From Terriglobales bacterium (GTDB lineage Bacteria; Acidobacteriota; Terriglobia; Terriglobales; Acidobacteriaceae), in NCBI GenBank assembly GCA_035487355.1, contig DATHMF010000068.1:1-64000 (forward strand): 64,000 bases of DNA. Reading direction: 5' to 3'. The position numbers and the translations under genes are program-made. Positions 1 to 9,257 of this stretch are shown piece after piece. The notes beneath the pieces are model-generated. The model was not told where the DNA came from, did not search any database, and worked only from the letters and a program-made list of their open reading frames with translations. Positions within the stretch are counted from its first letter, which is position 1; every line of letters starts with the position of its first letter.

Positions 1-295
1 GCCTCGGATTGATTTTCGCCAATAATGACGCTGGTCAGACGCGATTTGGGCGCTTCAACGACCTGTTGGCAAGTGGATGGGGGGGTAAGTGTTTTTCGCC
101 CGGGTAAAAATATGAGAATGGGTTTTGAGTAAGAGCAAAGAATACTTGTGATCCACTACTTGCCAGCCTCATGTATGTCATTGATTGTCAATGGCTTAAC
201 ACCGCATGGACTACTCCAAGTAATGGGGGGTGGGAGTAATAAAAAACTGGGCCTCGACAAAAGGCTTTGAGATAACCACAAAGTAAATAATGGCT
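1..295. other. Window edge without a confident gene
   Basis: No protein I recognise is encoded here. A plus-strand frame is open from base 3 to a stop at 105-107 and could be the tail of a gene that starts outside the window, but its residues match no family I know. From 108 to 295 I see only a run of G (79-85) and no hairpin, tRNA or obvious promoter. The stop codon of the minus-strand FG-GAP gene lies at 296. Confidence 0.3.
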
Positions 296-1981
296 CTAGA
301 AGCCTGCAAGCGGAGTAACTCCTTTACCCTCGATGCAGTTATAAGCGCGGCCGGCGGCAAGGTTCTTGAATTCTTCGGTCCTTCCGCTCGGCCATTGGAC
401 CACCGCAGAGTCAACCTTGTCATGCTTCCCAATCCCAAAGGTCACCGGCAGCTCAGACTGCGATAGATAGCTGGAACCGCTCTTCACCAGCCGGGACTGG
501 CTGACGCCTGAGCAGGAGATGCGTACCGAAGCGCCAATGGCATCGCGGTTGGACTTAGTGCCCACCAGATGAAAACGAATGCTGCGATTGCCGGAAGACT
601 GGTCGTTGCGGAACAGATAAGCAGGCCCGTTGTTGGTGGTCATCAGCAGGTCGAGATCGCCGTCCCGGTCGAAATCTCCGTAAGCCAGTCCTCGCCCAAC
701 TTTAGGCTGGGCGAATTCCCCTCCGGCGTCGAGGGCCACATCCGTAAATGTTCCCTTCCCGCTGTTCAGAAAAAGGTGTGGTGGTTGGGCATAGCCAACT
801 CCACCACGAATATTGCGGACCGTCTCGTCGATATGGCCGTTGGCAACAATCAGATCGAGCGCGCCGTCCAGATTAACATCGAGGAACAGACATCCAAATC
901 CCAGCGTGTTCCTTGAGGCCGGGCCCACGCCGGTTTTCGCCGCTACATCTTCATAGTTGCCGCGTCCATTCGATCGATACAAACCGACCATTTCGTTATC
1001 AAAGTTCGTAATGGCCACACCCGGGTTCCCTGAATTGTCGAAATCCGCAACGTCTACCCCCATCCCCGCGCGGGCCCTACCCTCTGTGCTGAACGCGATT
1101 CCGGCCTCTAACGCAACATCTTTGAACGTACCATTGCGCATGTTGCGATAGAGTTTGTTGGGCTGCGTGTCATTGGCGACCAGCACATCAGCCCAGCCAT
1201 CCTGATCGTAGTCGAGCATGGCCACGCCCAGCGACTTGGAGCTCGCATCGAAAATTCCGCTCGGAGCCGTAACATCCTCGAATGTGCCGTCGCCGCGATT
1301 GTGAAACAGCCAGCAGGTTTCCCCGTGATAGGCTTCCGGCGTGCAGTAAGACTTGCGCTTCCCATCGAGGCTGCAAAATACATCGTGCTCAGCCGACCAC
1401 TTAACGTAATTGCAGACCAGCAGATCGAGAAGCCCATCACTGTCAAAATCAAACCACAGGGCGGAGGTGCTGAGAGCCTGCCTCCCGGCAAGTCCGCTGG
1501 AGTGGGTGACATCAATGAACGTGCCTTTTCCCGTGTTGCGAAATAAGCGATTTTGACCTACGCAGGTAATGAATATGTCAGGATAGCCGTCGTTGTTGTA
1601 GTCCCCGACGGCAACACCCAAGCCATACATCTCCACATCGAGACCGGCGACGTGGGTAACATCCGTGAAAGTGCCGTTACGATTATTGCGATACAACCGG
1701 AGCGTGCTTCGCTGCCGTTTGTGGCCGGGCCAATCCATGCCATTCACCAGGAGAATGTCCTGCCAGCCATCACCGTCATAATCGAGGAAGGCGCAACCGG
1801 AACCCAGGGTCTCGGGCAAAAGCTTGCCTCCGTAGGCTCCGCTGTTGTGGTGAAAGTGGATGCCCGCCTGCTCATTTACATTTACCAATCGGAAGCCCGG
1901 ATGCAGGCCTTCCCCCAGGGAAAAGGCGCTCACCGCAGGCGGAACAGCCAGCAGGCCTAATAGAAAGTCTCTGCGGTTCAA
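296..1981 (-). CDS. FG-GAP repeat / ASPIC-UnbV (CRTAC1-type) protein with Tat-like signal
   Basis: Secreted or surface beta-propeller protein of 561 residues. The N-terminus MNRRDFLLGLL is a twin-arginine-like signal followed by a hydrophobic stretch. Seven or more FG-GAP/VCBS calcium-binding repeats follow (for example LDYDGDGWQDILLVNG near residue 65, VGDYNNDGYPDIFIT, MLDYDQDGWADVLVAND). The last ~100 residues are an ASPIC/UnbV domain (IGASVRI ... GSSYLSQSELPVTFGIG ... VQWPSGRTEEF). Family members are exported and propeller-like; no enzymatic activity is established and I infer none. The start codon overlaps the stop of the upstream response regulator by four bases, so the two are probably translationally coupled. 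It is the last gene of a kinase-regulator-propeller operon. Two further paralogs lie in the window (14700-16544 and 30922-32841). Confidence 0.9.
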   Translation of the reverse strand: MNRRDFLLGLLAVPPAVSAFSLGEGLHPGFRLVNVNEQAGIHFHHNSGAYGGKLLPETLGSGCAFLDYDGDGWQDILLVNGMDWPGHKRQRSTLRLYRNNRNGTFTDVTHVAGLDVEMYGLGVAVGDYNNDGYPDIFITCVGQNRLFRNTGKGTFIDVTHSSGLAGRQALSTSALWFDFDSDGLLDLLVCNYVKWSAEHDVFCSLDGKRKSYCTPEAYHGETCWLFHNRGDGTFEDVTAPSGIFDASSKSLGVAMLDYDQDGWADVLVANDTQPNKLYRNMRNGTFKDVALEAGIAFSTEGRARAGMGVDVADFDNSGNPGVAITNFDNEMVGLYRSNGRGNYEDVAAKTGVGPASRNTLGFGCLFLDVNLDGALDLIVANGHIDETVRNIRGGVGYAQPPHLFLNSGKGTFTDVALDAGGEFAQPKVGRGLAYGDFDRDGDLDLLMTTNNGPAYLFRNDQSSGNRSIRFHLVGTKSNRDAIGASVRISCSGVSQSRLVKSGSSYLSQSELPVTFGIGKHDKVDSAVVQWPSGRTEEFKNLAAGRAYNCIEGKGVTPLAGF

Positions 1982-2607
1982 GGAAGGTTCACCAATCCGT
2001 TGCGAATACCGTAGGCAACAAGTTCGGCTGTCTTATGGAGTCCCAGGGCCTGCATCATGTTGGCGCGGTGAACGGCGACGGTGTTGGCGCTCAAATCGAG
2101 ATCGCTGGCAATTTCCTTGTTGGACTTGCCGTCAACGATCAGTTGCAGAATCTGAAGTTCACGCGCGGTCAACCCGTGGCTTCGCTCACCTTTTTCGGTC
2201 ACCTGCGGCGTGAGCTGGGGATCAAGCACCTGCTCGCCTGCGGCCACCCGTTTGACCGCCCTCACCAAGTCCAGGTCCATGGCATTTTTCAGAATATAGC
2301 CGCGGGCGCCGGCTTGAAGTGCTTTGCGTACCCAGGTGTCCTCTGAATGCATGCTCAACATCAATATGGAAGTCTGTGGTGAAATCTCAAGGATGCGGGT
2401 GGTGGCGACCAGTCCGTTGGTTCCCGGCAGCGCACAATCCATCACCACTACTTGTGGCTGCAGATCGCCAGCCAGGCGGATCGCCTCGGCGCTGTCGCTG
2501 GCTTCGCCGACGATTCGTATCTCCGCATCATCCTCTAAAATGCGCCGAAACCCGCGGCGCACCAACGCATGGTCATCTACAAGCAAAACTGAAATTTTAG
2601 CTTTCAT
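1978..2607 (-). CDS. NarL/FixJ-family response regulator
   Basis: Cytoplasmic DNA-binding response regulator, 209 residues from the ATG at 2607. The frame extends to 2634, but the receiver domain begins directly with MKAKISVLLVDDH, so 2607 is preferred. The receiver has the acidic pair (VDDH), the phospho-acceptor Asp57 in VVVMDCALPG, the Ser/Thr switch region and the conserved Lys (YILKNA). A LuxR-type helix-turn-helix follows (LTARELQILQLIVDGKSNKEIA ... ANTVAVHRANMM). The start overlaps the end of the histidine kinase by 11 bases and the stop overlaps the next gene by 4, so all three form one coupled operon. The cognate kinase is therefore the HisKA_3 protein immediately upstream. Targets cannot be read from the sequence. 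Confidence 0.93.
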   Translation of the reverse strand: MKAKISVLLVDDHALVRRGFRRILEDDAEIRIVGEASDSAEAIRLAGDLQPQVVVMDCALPGTNGLVATTRILEISPQTSILMLSMHSEDTWVRKALQAGARGYILKNAMDLDLVRAVKRVAAGEQVLDPQLTPQVTEKGERSHGLTARELQILQLIVDGKSNKEIASDLDLSANTVAVHRANMMQALGLHKTAELVAYGIRNGLVNLP

Positions 2608-4057
2608 GCAAATCCATTCTCGCCTTGGGAACACTCAGACGAACCAGTGTGCCGCCCTGCGCAGGCCGCAGGAATTCAATCTTACCGCTCAGCAGCTCGG
2701 CGCGTTCGCGGATGGCCACTAACCCGATTCCATGTTGTCTTGCCTGTGCTGCCAGACCTTTGCCGTGGTCTTCAACTTCGCAGATTAAGCCGTCAGGCAG
2801 ATACTTCAACCGCACCCAGGCTTCCCCGGATTCCGCATGCCGGGTGACATTGTTCAGTGCTTCCTGGAGGACCCGATAGATGTGAATAGCCGCGCGGCCT
2901 TCCACTTGAAATGGGGTCCCGGATTTTTCATAGGTAATCGCAACCCCGGTTTGCCGTTCCACTTTTGGCAAATACCAGTCGAGCGTGCTCTCCAGTCCCG
3001 CCTCGTCAAGGGTCACTGGATGCAATGCCTGGGAGAGGGTACGAACTTTATCCAGCGCCGATTGCGTAATATCGCTGATCTCGTGTAAGTCGGGCAGCAG
3101 CGGAGATGCCGGCGACCGCGAGCGCAGACGCGACAGCATGCAACCAATGGCCGTGAGGATCTGTCCAAATTCATCGTGCAGCTCACGGGAAATATAACGC
3201 AGGGTGGATTCTTGTGTTGAAATCAACTTTTGGGCAAGCTCACTGCGCTGTTCAGAAACCGCAGAAAGCTGCGCAAAGAGCCGGCGGTTCGAATAGATGA
3301 GATATAGACCGGTGAACAGAATCGCAACCAATGCTCCCGCCAGAAAGACATAGACCTGGCGCTGGACGTGATCGTAAATCTGAGCGATGCTTAACGCTGT
3401 CTGTTCTTCGCTCTCGTTATTTTCGACCAGCAACCTCGCCACGGCCGTGTTCAAAGCAGCCTGCCGCGCCTGTAGTGAAAGCCTGATTTGTTCACGCGCT
3501 TCTTCTTCTTTGTTCTCTTTGGCCAGAGCAAAAGTGCGGTCCACTGCGTCCCAAAACTGTGCCAGTGAACTTCCGAGGTATTGCCTCTGCTCAGGCGTGC
3601 GCCGGCCCACAGCGACCTGGTCCTCGAGCCGGATGGCATCTTCCAAATCCTCACGGATGCGCTGGAATTGCCCCATCCAGGCTGTTAGAGGATAAGGTTC
3701 ATCGTGGTCGAGCATGTCGCGCATGGCCAACCCAAGGGAATTCAGATCGTTCTGGATACGAAGCAACTGAAGTGAATCTTTGCGATTTCGGTCGGCCAAG
3801 TCTCGTTGTACCGTGCGCAACCGCGAGATTTGCAGGGTGATGTACCGGGAGTAAGACAGCACAGTTAGAAGCGTGATCGCCAGCCCGAACAAGAGAGCTG
3901 CGGTCGGAGACCGGCCCAGCGTACTCGCACGCGGCATTCTGCGGTGACTGAGGAAGCGCAAAATTTTCCTGGCGCGAGCAAGACCCGAAGCAAGCGGCAA
4001 AGCCGAGCGCAACGCTTCTCCCCGGCCTGCCAAGACACGAGTATTGCAGAGATTCAT
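2597..4057 (-). CDS. Membrane sensor histidine kinase, HisKA_3 (NarX/LiaS-type)
   Basis: Inner-membrane sensor kinase. A transmembrane helix (TAALLFGLAITLLTVLSYS) is followed by a ~165-residue, mainly helical, charged periplasmic segment resembling a four-helix-bundle sensor, then a second helix (VYVFLAGALVAILFTGLYLIY). The HisKA_3 dimerisation domain has its phospho-accepting His in SRELHDEFGQ (His298 counted from the TTG at 4069). The HATPase_c domain shows an N box (EALNNVTRHA) and G boxes (DHGKGL, GIGLVAIRERAELL). The start is uncertain: TTG at 4069, ATG at 4057, or ATG at 3937, which would place the first membrane helix close to the N-terminus. It overlaps the response-regulator gene by 11 bases. 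The sensed ligand is unknown. Confidence 0.9.
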   Translation of the reverse strand: MNLCNTRVLAGRGEALRSALPLASGLARARKILRFLSHRRMPRASTLGRSPTAALLFGLAITLLTVLSYSRYITLQISRLRTVQRDLADRNRKDSLQLLRIQNDLNSLGLAMRDMLDHDEPYPLTAWMGQFQRIREDLEDAIRLEDQVAVGRRTPEQRQYLGSSLAQFWDAVDRTFALAKENKEEEAREQIRLSLQARQAALNTAVARLLVENNESEEQTALSIAQIYDHVQRQVYVFLAGALVAILFTGLYLIYSNRRLFAQLSAVSEQRSELAQKLISTQESTLRYISRELHDEFGQILTAIGCMLSRLRSRSPASPLLPDLHEISDITQSALDKVRTLSQALHPVTLDEAGLESTLDWYLPKVERQTGVAITYEKSGTPFQVEGRAAIHIYRVLQEALNNVTRHAESGEAWVRLKYLPDGLICEVEDHGKGLAAQARQHGIGLVAIRERAELLSGKIEFLRPAQGGTLVRLSVPKARMDLHES

Positions 4058-4258
4058 ACCTCGAGCCAATCCGGATGATATCTTCTTAAGATATTGAATT
4101 CAAGATGGATTCGGAATGCGGCAACGACTACGGCTGATGACGAAAAAGCAATACAGCAATCCGAGTTCTTGCTACGTTCATTGAAATCTCAACAAGCTCC
4201 CCACGATTCCTGTTTTGGGGAACGATAGGTTCGAAGTTTCCTGGTTTTTTCTGATTCC

Positions 4259-6469
4259 TCAGCGCTTTGCCGCCGATACGGCCTCACGTTCTCCAGGACG
4301 ATAATCAGCTTCGATATGTCCGCTCAGTTGCACCTGGGTGAACCAGACGGGTTTGGTCTTCATGGCAATGAAAAGGGATGCCTGGTCCGCGTAATGAGGT
4401 GATTTCTGGTCGAGAGTTGCTGAGCCGAATTGATGGATGCTTTCCGATGTGAGCGTGCCCGCCTTGTTCCAGGTAACAAACATGATGAAAGTGTCGCCAC
4501 CCTCCGCTGACAGCGTACCGTCAGGCTGCTTCGCACCATAAACAGCGCGGTAGATATCAGGACCACCATCAATAGGGAGATTGACCTCACCTCGACGCAG
4601 GCGGTTTACCTCGCCCCACTGCGGATCGAGACGCCCGAAGTGCGCCTTAAGAGTCTGCATGGCCTCCCGCAGAGAGGCGATGATCTGGCTCTCGGACGGC
4701 GGCTGCGGCGTGCCTTTGATCTCTGTCCTGGCGCGAAGCACGGGCTCGGCCATCAGGATTGCGAGCGCCGCACCCCGGTTCGCGATGTTGGTCCTGTGGT
4801 CCCACCGCTTGAGGACTTCCTGTGCGTTCTGCAAATTGCTGCCATCGTCGTTTTTGCCGGGCTTGATCGCGATGGCCTGGTCAACGAGCTGAGCGACGTC
4901 GGACCGGGTGCTGTAGCTGAGATCGAATTTGTACGCGCGGAACGCTTCCTTCGTGATCCGGGAATCGGCGCCGTAGTTCTCCATTGCACGCCACGCCCGG
5001 TTGGTCATGTTGTTCTGAATTCCCAGCGTTGGCGAGAAGTCTTGTGGCCTGAGATCGTCTGACGGCGCAGCCGCGTGAAAGGGCGTGTTGTTTGAATTGA
5101 AGACAAGTCCGCCGCGAGGGTTCCAAATTTGCGGGATCTTGTCGAAAGGCAGATATCGGTGCCAGATCAGGTCCGAGCGGTCCCCCGGCAGGATATCCTG
5201 CCAGTCGAGCCCCTCTTGCCGCACCGGAAACAATCCGTTATACACGTACCCAATATTTGCCTTCTCGTCGGCATAGACAAAGTTGATGCTCGGTATCGCC
5301 TGCAAAGCCATGGCTGCACGCCAGTCCGCCAAAGTAGCGGCTTTATTCAGGCGGTAGTACTGTAGCGACTGGCGAACTTCATTGAGTCCGGCATAACGAA
5401 TGGCGAACACGCCGTGATCGGTCTTCAATACCGGGCCCTGAGCGGCGTAAAGCACTTCCCGGTGTACGCTCCAGACCAGCGGCCCCCAGATTTTCACTCG
5501 TATTTTGGCATCGCTCTTCTCAAAATCACGCCATTGTCCATCGAGTTTGTACTGATTCGGGTTGGCGGGGTTGATGGTGAGCTTGTAAACGTCAATCAGA
5601 TCTGGTTCATTGACTGTGTTGGCCCAGCCAAGATGCTCGTTGTGGCCGTGCAGCATGAAAGGCGACCCCGGGAAAAAACCGCCGGCGACATGCCAGCCCT
5701 CTCCGCTCTCCAGCACCGCTTCATACCACGAGACCGGACCCGTATAAGGCTGATGGGAATTAACCAGAAGGCGCGTTGCGCCATCCGCCGAGCGCGACGG
5801 TCCTACTGCGACGGCATTGGACCCCACAGGGACAGGCTCATGTGTGATCAGAAAAGCGTCCTGGCCGTCCAGGGAAAGAGACGCGACAGTATTGCTGCTC
5901 TCAGGACTGCTCAACTTGAGCAAAGCCTTGTCGAGCCCATAGAAGAAGGGTGTCTTGAAGACAAATCCCGCGGCCACGTCCTTGCCGGTGAATGGCAGCA
6001 CGCCTCGTATTACCTTGTCATGATGAAGAGCCGCGTAGTAATTGACGCCGTCGGCATATGCTTCCAGAACCTCTCGCACATCTGCCGGGAGGTCACTCTC
6101 ATACCTGGCATTGACCGTTTCCCATACCCGCAAAAAGTGGACGAGATAGTCGGCCACCGCCGCCTTCCGGCCCTCGGTCGCGGCAAGTTGGCCACGGGCC
6201 GCAAGCGTCACCTGTTGGAGCGTGAGGAAGTCGTCCTCGGACTGGGCAAAGCCCAACCCGAAACCTACATCCGCGTCCCTGGGGCCGATCACGTGCGGCA
6301 CGCCAAAGGTATCGCGCTTGATTCGAACGTCATATTGCCGGGCCCTCTGAATGAGTGTGGCCCAATTGGGTGGCGGTGGCTGGTTCAGCCGGTCATCCAC
6401 GACAAGGAACACGACGGCAGTGAGGAGCAATCCTGCCAGTGCGAGTAAAGTGATCTTGACAGCGCGCAT
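4259..6469 (-). CDS. Penicillin-acylase-family Ntn hydrolase (AHL acylase / PvdQ-like)
   Basis: Exported N-terminal-nucleophile amidohydrolase, 736 residues, made as a precursor that should self-cleave. The N-terminus (VKITLLALAGLLLTAVVFLVV) is a signal peptide or anchor. The alpha-chain part contains DTFGVPHVIGPRDADVGFG and a typical FAQSEDD. The predicted cleavage point and nucleophile is Ser217 in VPVG-SNAVAVG; the following SRSADG and VNSHQPY are typical of the beta chain. Penicillin G acylases usually have SNxW at this point. SNAVAVG with SRSADG is closer to the PvdQ/aculeacin-acylase group, which cleaves long-chain N-acyl amides including acyl-homoserine lactones. Substrate therefore remains an inference. 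The gene is flanked by about 190 and 140 bases of noncoding DNA and appears to be its own unit. Confidence 0.88.
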   Translation of the reverse strand: MRAVKITLLALAGLLLTAVVFLVVDDRLNQPPPPNWATLIQRARQYDVRIKRDTFGVPHVIGPRDADVGFGLGFAQSEDDFLTLQQVTLAARGQLAATEGRKAAVADYLVHFLRVWETVNARYESDLPADVREVLEAYADGVNYYAALHHDKVIRGVLPFTGKDVAAGFVFKTPFFYGLDKALLKLSSPESSNTVASLSLDGQDAFLITHEPVPVGSNAVAVGPSRSADGATRLLVNSHQPYTGPVSWYEAVLESGEGWHVAGGFFPGSPFMLHGHNEHLGWANTVNEPDLIDVYKLTINPANPNQYKLDGQWRDFEKSDAKIRVKIWGPLVWSVHREVLYAAQGPVLKTDHGVFAIRYAGLNEVRQSLQYYRLNKAATLADWRAAMALQAIPSINFVYADEKANIGYVYNGLFPVRQEGLDWQDILPGDRSDLIWHRYLPFDKIPQIWNPRGGLVFNSNNTPFHAAAPSDDLRPQDFSPTLGIQNNMTNRAWRAMENYGADSRITKEAFRAYKFDLSYSTRSDVAQLVDQAIAIKPGKNDDGSNLQNAQEVLKRWDHRTNIANRGAALAILMAEPVLRARTEIKGTPQPPSESQIIASLREAMQTLKAHFGRLDPQWGEVNRLRRGEVNLPIDGGPDIYRAVYGAKQPDGTLSAEGGDTFIMFVTWNKAGTLTSESIHQFGSATLDQKSPHYADQASLFIAMKTKPVWFTQVQLSGHIEADYRPGEREAVSAAKR

Positions 6470-6611
6470 GAATCTTTCGTGCCTCAGGCCCCGGGACTGT
6501 GAAACCTTAGCCTTGGGCGTTCTTATCTAGCCCCCGAATCTGCCGACTGATTTGGCTTGTGCTTGTGGCGGATTATATCGAAAAGACTGCTTCGCGATTG
6601 TGAAACAATCT

Positions 6612-9014
6612 CTAGCGTTGAGCGGAGATGGTCGTCGGTTCCGTGACCACTGTAAAGCCCTGATGCAGATCTCCCACCGATAGCTCGAACTCACCCGCCT
6701 CCACTACTGGCTTGTTCTCGGGGCCAATAAATGTAAGGTCATCGCGATTAAGTGTGAACTTGAGCTCCTTGCTTTCACCGGGGGCGAGCGAGATTTTTGC
6801 AAACCGCTTCAGCCGCTTCACGGGCGGAGTAACAGTGGCGAACTTTTGTGTCAGGTAGAGCTGCACGACTTCTTTTCCAGCGCGGTCTCCTGTGTCTTTG
6901 ACGGTGACTGATACCTGCAGAGGCTGGTTCGCGCTCACTTGTTTTGCACTCAGGCGCAAATCCGAATACCGGAAGGTGGTGTAACTCAGCCCACTACCGA
7001 ACTGAAACTCCGGTTGAAATGAGGTGGATCCAGAATCGGTCTCCTGTTCTTCCGAGAAGCGGTGGTCATAGGTGAGCAGGGTATTGGGATGGCTGGGATA
7101 GGTGAAGGGAAGCTTGCCATCGGGATTGTATTCACCGAAGAGGACATCGGCAATCGCCTGGCCACCCTCATTACCGGGATTCGGGGCGAGCACAATCGCC
7201 TTGGCCAGGCCAGCGATGCGGTGAATGATACGCGGGCGTCCCTCGGTCAGTACCAGCACAATCGGCTTGCCGGTGGACGCAACCTGTTCTGCCAGCCGCA
7301 GTTGCGGCTCGGGCAAGGTGAGATCATCAATGTCGCCGGGTGTCTCCGCATACGACATCTCTCCCAGGCAAAGGATGACCATGTCGGCATTTTTGGCAGC
7401 ATCCACTGCAGCGGCAATGTCCAGCTCTTTGTCGAAAGAAGTTCCGGGCACGTAGACGACATTCTCGCCGCCAGTTTTCAATCCCAATTTGGAACTGAGC
7501 TTTAACTTCACTGCCTGGAGGATGGTTGGCTTGTCCTTGGGATAAATGTCGGCCTTAGCTCCCTGCCAGGTGTACGTCCATCCATTGTTCAGGGAAACGA
7601 GGGAGTCAGCGCCAGGTCCGGTCACAAGAATTTTCCCGGAAGATGTAAGCGGCAGAACCTTGGCCGAATTTTTGAGCAGAACAATGGATTCTCGCGCAGC
7701 CTGCAACGCTGTTTTCTGTGCCTCCGGAGAACCCAACTGCACGCCGGATTTCACGCCTAGCAACGGATCGCGAAACAACCCGAGCTCCATCTTCATAGTG
7801 AGAATGCGGCGCACCGCCTCGTCAATCCGGCTCATGGGCACGCCGCCCTCGTTGACCAGTTCCGTTAAAAGATCACTGAAGCTGTAGTCACGGGGAACCA
7901 TACTCATATCAATACCGGCCATGATTGCCACGCGGGTGGCCTGCTTTTCCGTGGCGGTATAGTGGTGCAGCGTGGCTAGCCTCTTGATGTCTTCCCAATC
8001 TGAAACCACCACTCCCTGAAAGCCCAACTCCTTGCGCAGCACATCGGTCAGCAGATAATGATTGGCGTGTCCGGGGATCCCGTTCACTTCGCCGGAATCC
8101 ACCATTACCGAGTGTGCGCCGGCCTTCACTGCGTCGGCGAACGTGGGCAGAAAATATTCCCGAAGCGTGATCTCTGGAATCAGCGCCGGCGTGCGATCGT
8201 GCCCGCTGCGCGGAAAACTATAGCCAATATAATGCTTGAGACAAGCGGCCACCTGGGATGGCGAATCAGGATTGTCGCCCTCATATCCGCGCACCGCGGC
8301 GACGCCCATCACCCTGGCCAAATAAACATCTTCGCCGAAGGTCTCGTAGAAGCGCGGCCACAGGGGCTGTCTTCCGATGTCGAGGATGGGGGAAAACGTC
8401 CACGGAATACCGCTCGCTCGCGTCTCGGCGGCGGCGATGTGGTCGGCCCGTAGCATGAGCTCAGGATTCCAGGTTGCGGCCATGCCAATGGGTTGCGGGA
8501 ACAGCGTGGCGCCACGGATGTAGTTTGCGCCATGGATGGTATCAATGCCGTAGAGGATCGGAATTTTGAGACGTGATGCGGCGGCTTCCGCCTGAATCTG
8601 GCCCAGAATCCGATGCCATGTTTCCGGGGGAAGCGCTTCGTTGTAAACGTTGAGAAACGATCCTACCCCGTACTCGGCGATGGCCTTCTTCAATTTCTCC
8701 GGATTGATCTTCAGCTCCTGGTCTTCGCCATCGGAAATCATCAGGATATCGAGCTGCGTCATCTGCCCGACTTTTTCTTTCAGAGTCATCTGCGATAAAA
8801 GCTTTTCAACCGCGGCGGAATAGTCTTTCGCTGGTCCCTGAGGAGTAACGTGGTTCAGCAGAAACTGCTGGCTGTCGAGTACCTCGATCTGCGCCGCAGC
8901 TTCCTGGTTCGAAGCTGGGGAATCCGAGGTTCTCTGCTGAGCCGCAAGCGGCATCAAGACAGAAAGGGCAAAGCAGGCAATACACAGGGCTAGAACTCGT
9001 TTTAGGGTGGTCAT
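6612..9014 (-). CDS. Glycoside hydrolase family 3 beta-glucosidase (BglX-like)
   Basis: Exported exo-acting beta-glucosidase or xylosidase of GH3, about 800 residues. From the ATG at 9014 the N-terminus MTTLKRVLALCIACFALSVLMPLAAQQ is a clear signal peptide; the frame can extend to an ATG at 9038. Order: GH3 N-terminal TIM barrel (KVGQMTQLD, YGIDTIHGANYI, ETFGEDVYLA, CLKHYIGYS), the catalytic nucleophile Asp in GFQGVVVSDWED (residue 339 from 9014), the GH3 C-terminal sandwich (ESIVLLKN, ILVTGPGADS, VLAPNPGNEGGQAIADVLFG), then a fibronectin-III-like domain (VTVKDTGDRAGKEVVQLYL). It diverges from the LacI-type regulator at 9258, and a perfect 14-bp palindrome sits in the interval, suggesting repression by that regulator. 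The exact sugar cannot be read from sequence. Confidence 0.93.
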   Translation of the reverse strand: MTTLKRVLALCIACFALSVLMPLAAQQRTSDSPASNQEAAAQIEVLDSQQFLLNHVTPQGPAKDYSAAVEKLLSQMTLKEKVGQMTQLDILMISDGEDQELKINPEKLKKAIAEYGVGSFLNVYNEALPPETWHRILGQIQAEAAASRLKIPILYGIDTIHGANYIRGATLFPQPIGMAATWNPELMLRADHIAAAETRASGIPWTFSPILDIGRQPLWPRFYETFGEDVYLARVMGVAAVRGYEGDNPDSPSQVAACLKHYIGYSFPRSGHDRTPALIPEITLREYFLPTFADAVKAGAHSVMVDSGEVNGIPGHANHYLLTDVLRKELGFQGVVVSDWEDIKRLATLHHYTATEKQATRVAIMAGIDMSMVPRDYSFSDLLTELVNEGGVPMSRIDEAVRRILTMKMELGLFRDPLLGVKSGVQLGSPEAQKTALQAARESIVLLKNSAKVLPLTSSGKILVTGPGADSLVSLNNGWTYTWQGAKADIYPKDKPTILQAVKLKLSSKLGLKTGGENVVYVPGTSFDKELDIAAAVDAAKNADMVILCLGEMSYAETPGDIDDLTLPEPQLRLAEQVASTGKPIVLVLTEGRPRIIHRIAGLAKAIVLAPNPGNEGGQAIADVLFGEYNPDGKLPFTYPSHPNTLLTYDHRFSEEQETDSGSTSFQPEFQFGSGLSYTTFRYSDLRLSAKQVSANQPLQVSVTVKDTGDRAGKEVVQLYLTQKFATVTPPVKRLKRFAKISLAPGESKELKFTLNRDDLTFIGPENKPVVEAGEFELSVGDLHQGFTVVTEPTTISAQR

Positions 9015-9067
9015 ATTGGCAGCTTGTAGGAGGGACATTCTACAACGTGCGGGGCAGCCGTTTCAAT

Positions 9068-9081
9068 CGTTAACGTTAACG
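9068..9081. promoter_or_regulatory. Palindromic LacI-type operator candidate, GH3 side
   Basis: A perfect 14-base palindrome (CGTTAACGTTAACG) with a central CG step, as in operators of LacI-family proteins. It lies 54 bases upstream of the GH3 start and 177 bases upstream of the LacI-type gene. The core GTTAACGT recurs at 10407-10417 and inside the large palindrome at 10594-10619. Binding is inferred. Confidence 0.55.
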
Positions 9082-9113
9082 TCGCGTCCAAGTGCGAAAA
9101 CATGCTATACCTA

Positions 9114-9150
9114 TATTGTGTCGCATTCTGGTATTGTGTCGCATTTCTGG
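9114..9150. repeat. Two-copy 18/19-base tandem repeat
   Basis: Two adjacent copies of TATTGTGTCGCATT(T)CTGG, differing by a single inserted T, in the divergent interval between the GH3 and LacI-type genes. No function can be assigned. It could be a slippage product or a binding site for a dimeric regulator. Confidence 0.7.
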
Positions 9151-9257
9151 GGGATTTATCAGCCTTGTCAGAACCGATTTTGTCATCTCAGCCAATCTGA
9201 AGCTCTATATATGTAGTTATTTATGTGAGGATAACGAAGTTGCTGCCGGACGGAGTC

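Noticed and set aside
3-107. Plus-strand open frame at the window edge as the tail of a gene
   Set aside because: Only 34 codons without a recognisable motif; nothing can be said without upstream sequence.
5414-6448. Plus-strand open frame of 344 codons opposite the Ntn acylase gene
   Set aside because: It is antisense to a gene with clear family motifs throughout and matches no family itself.
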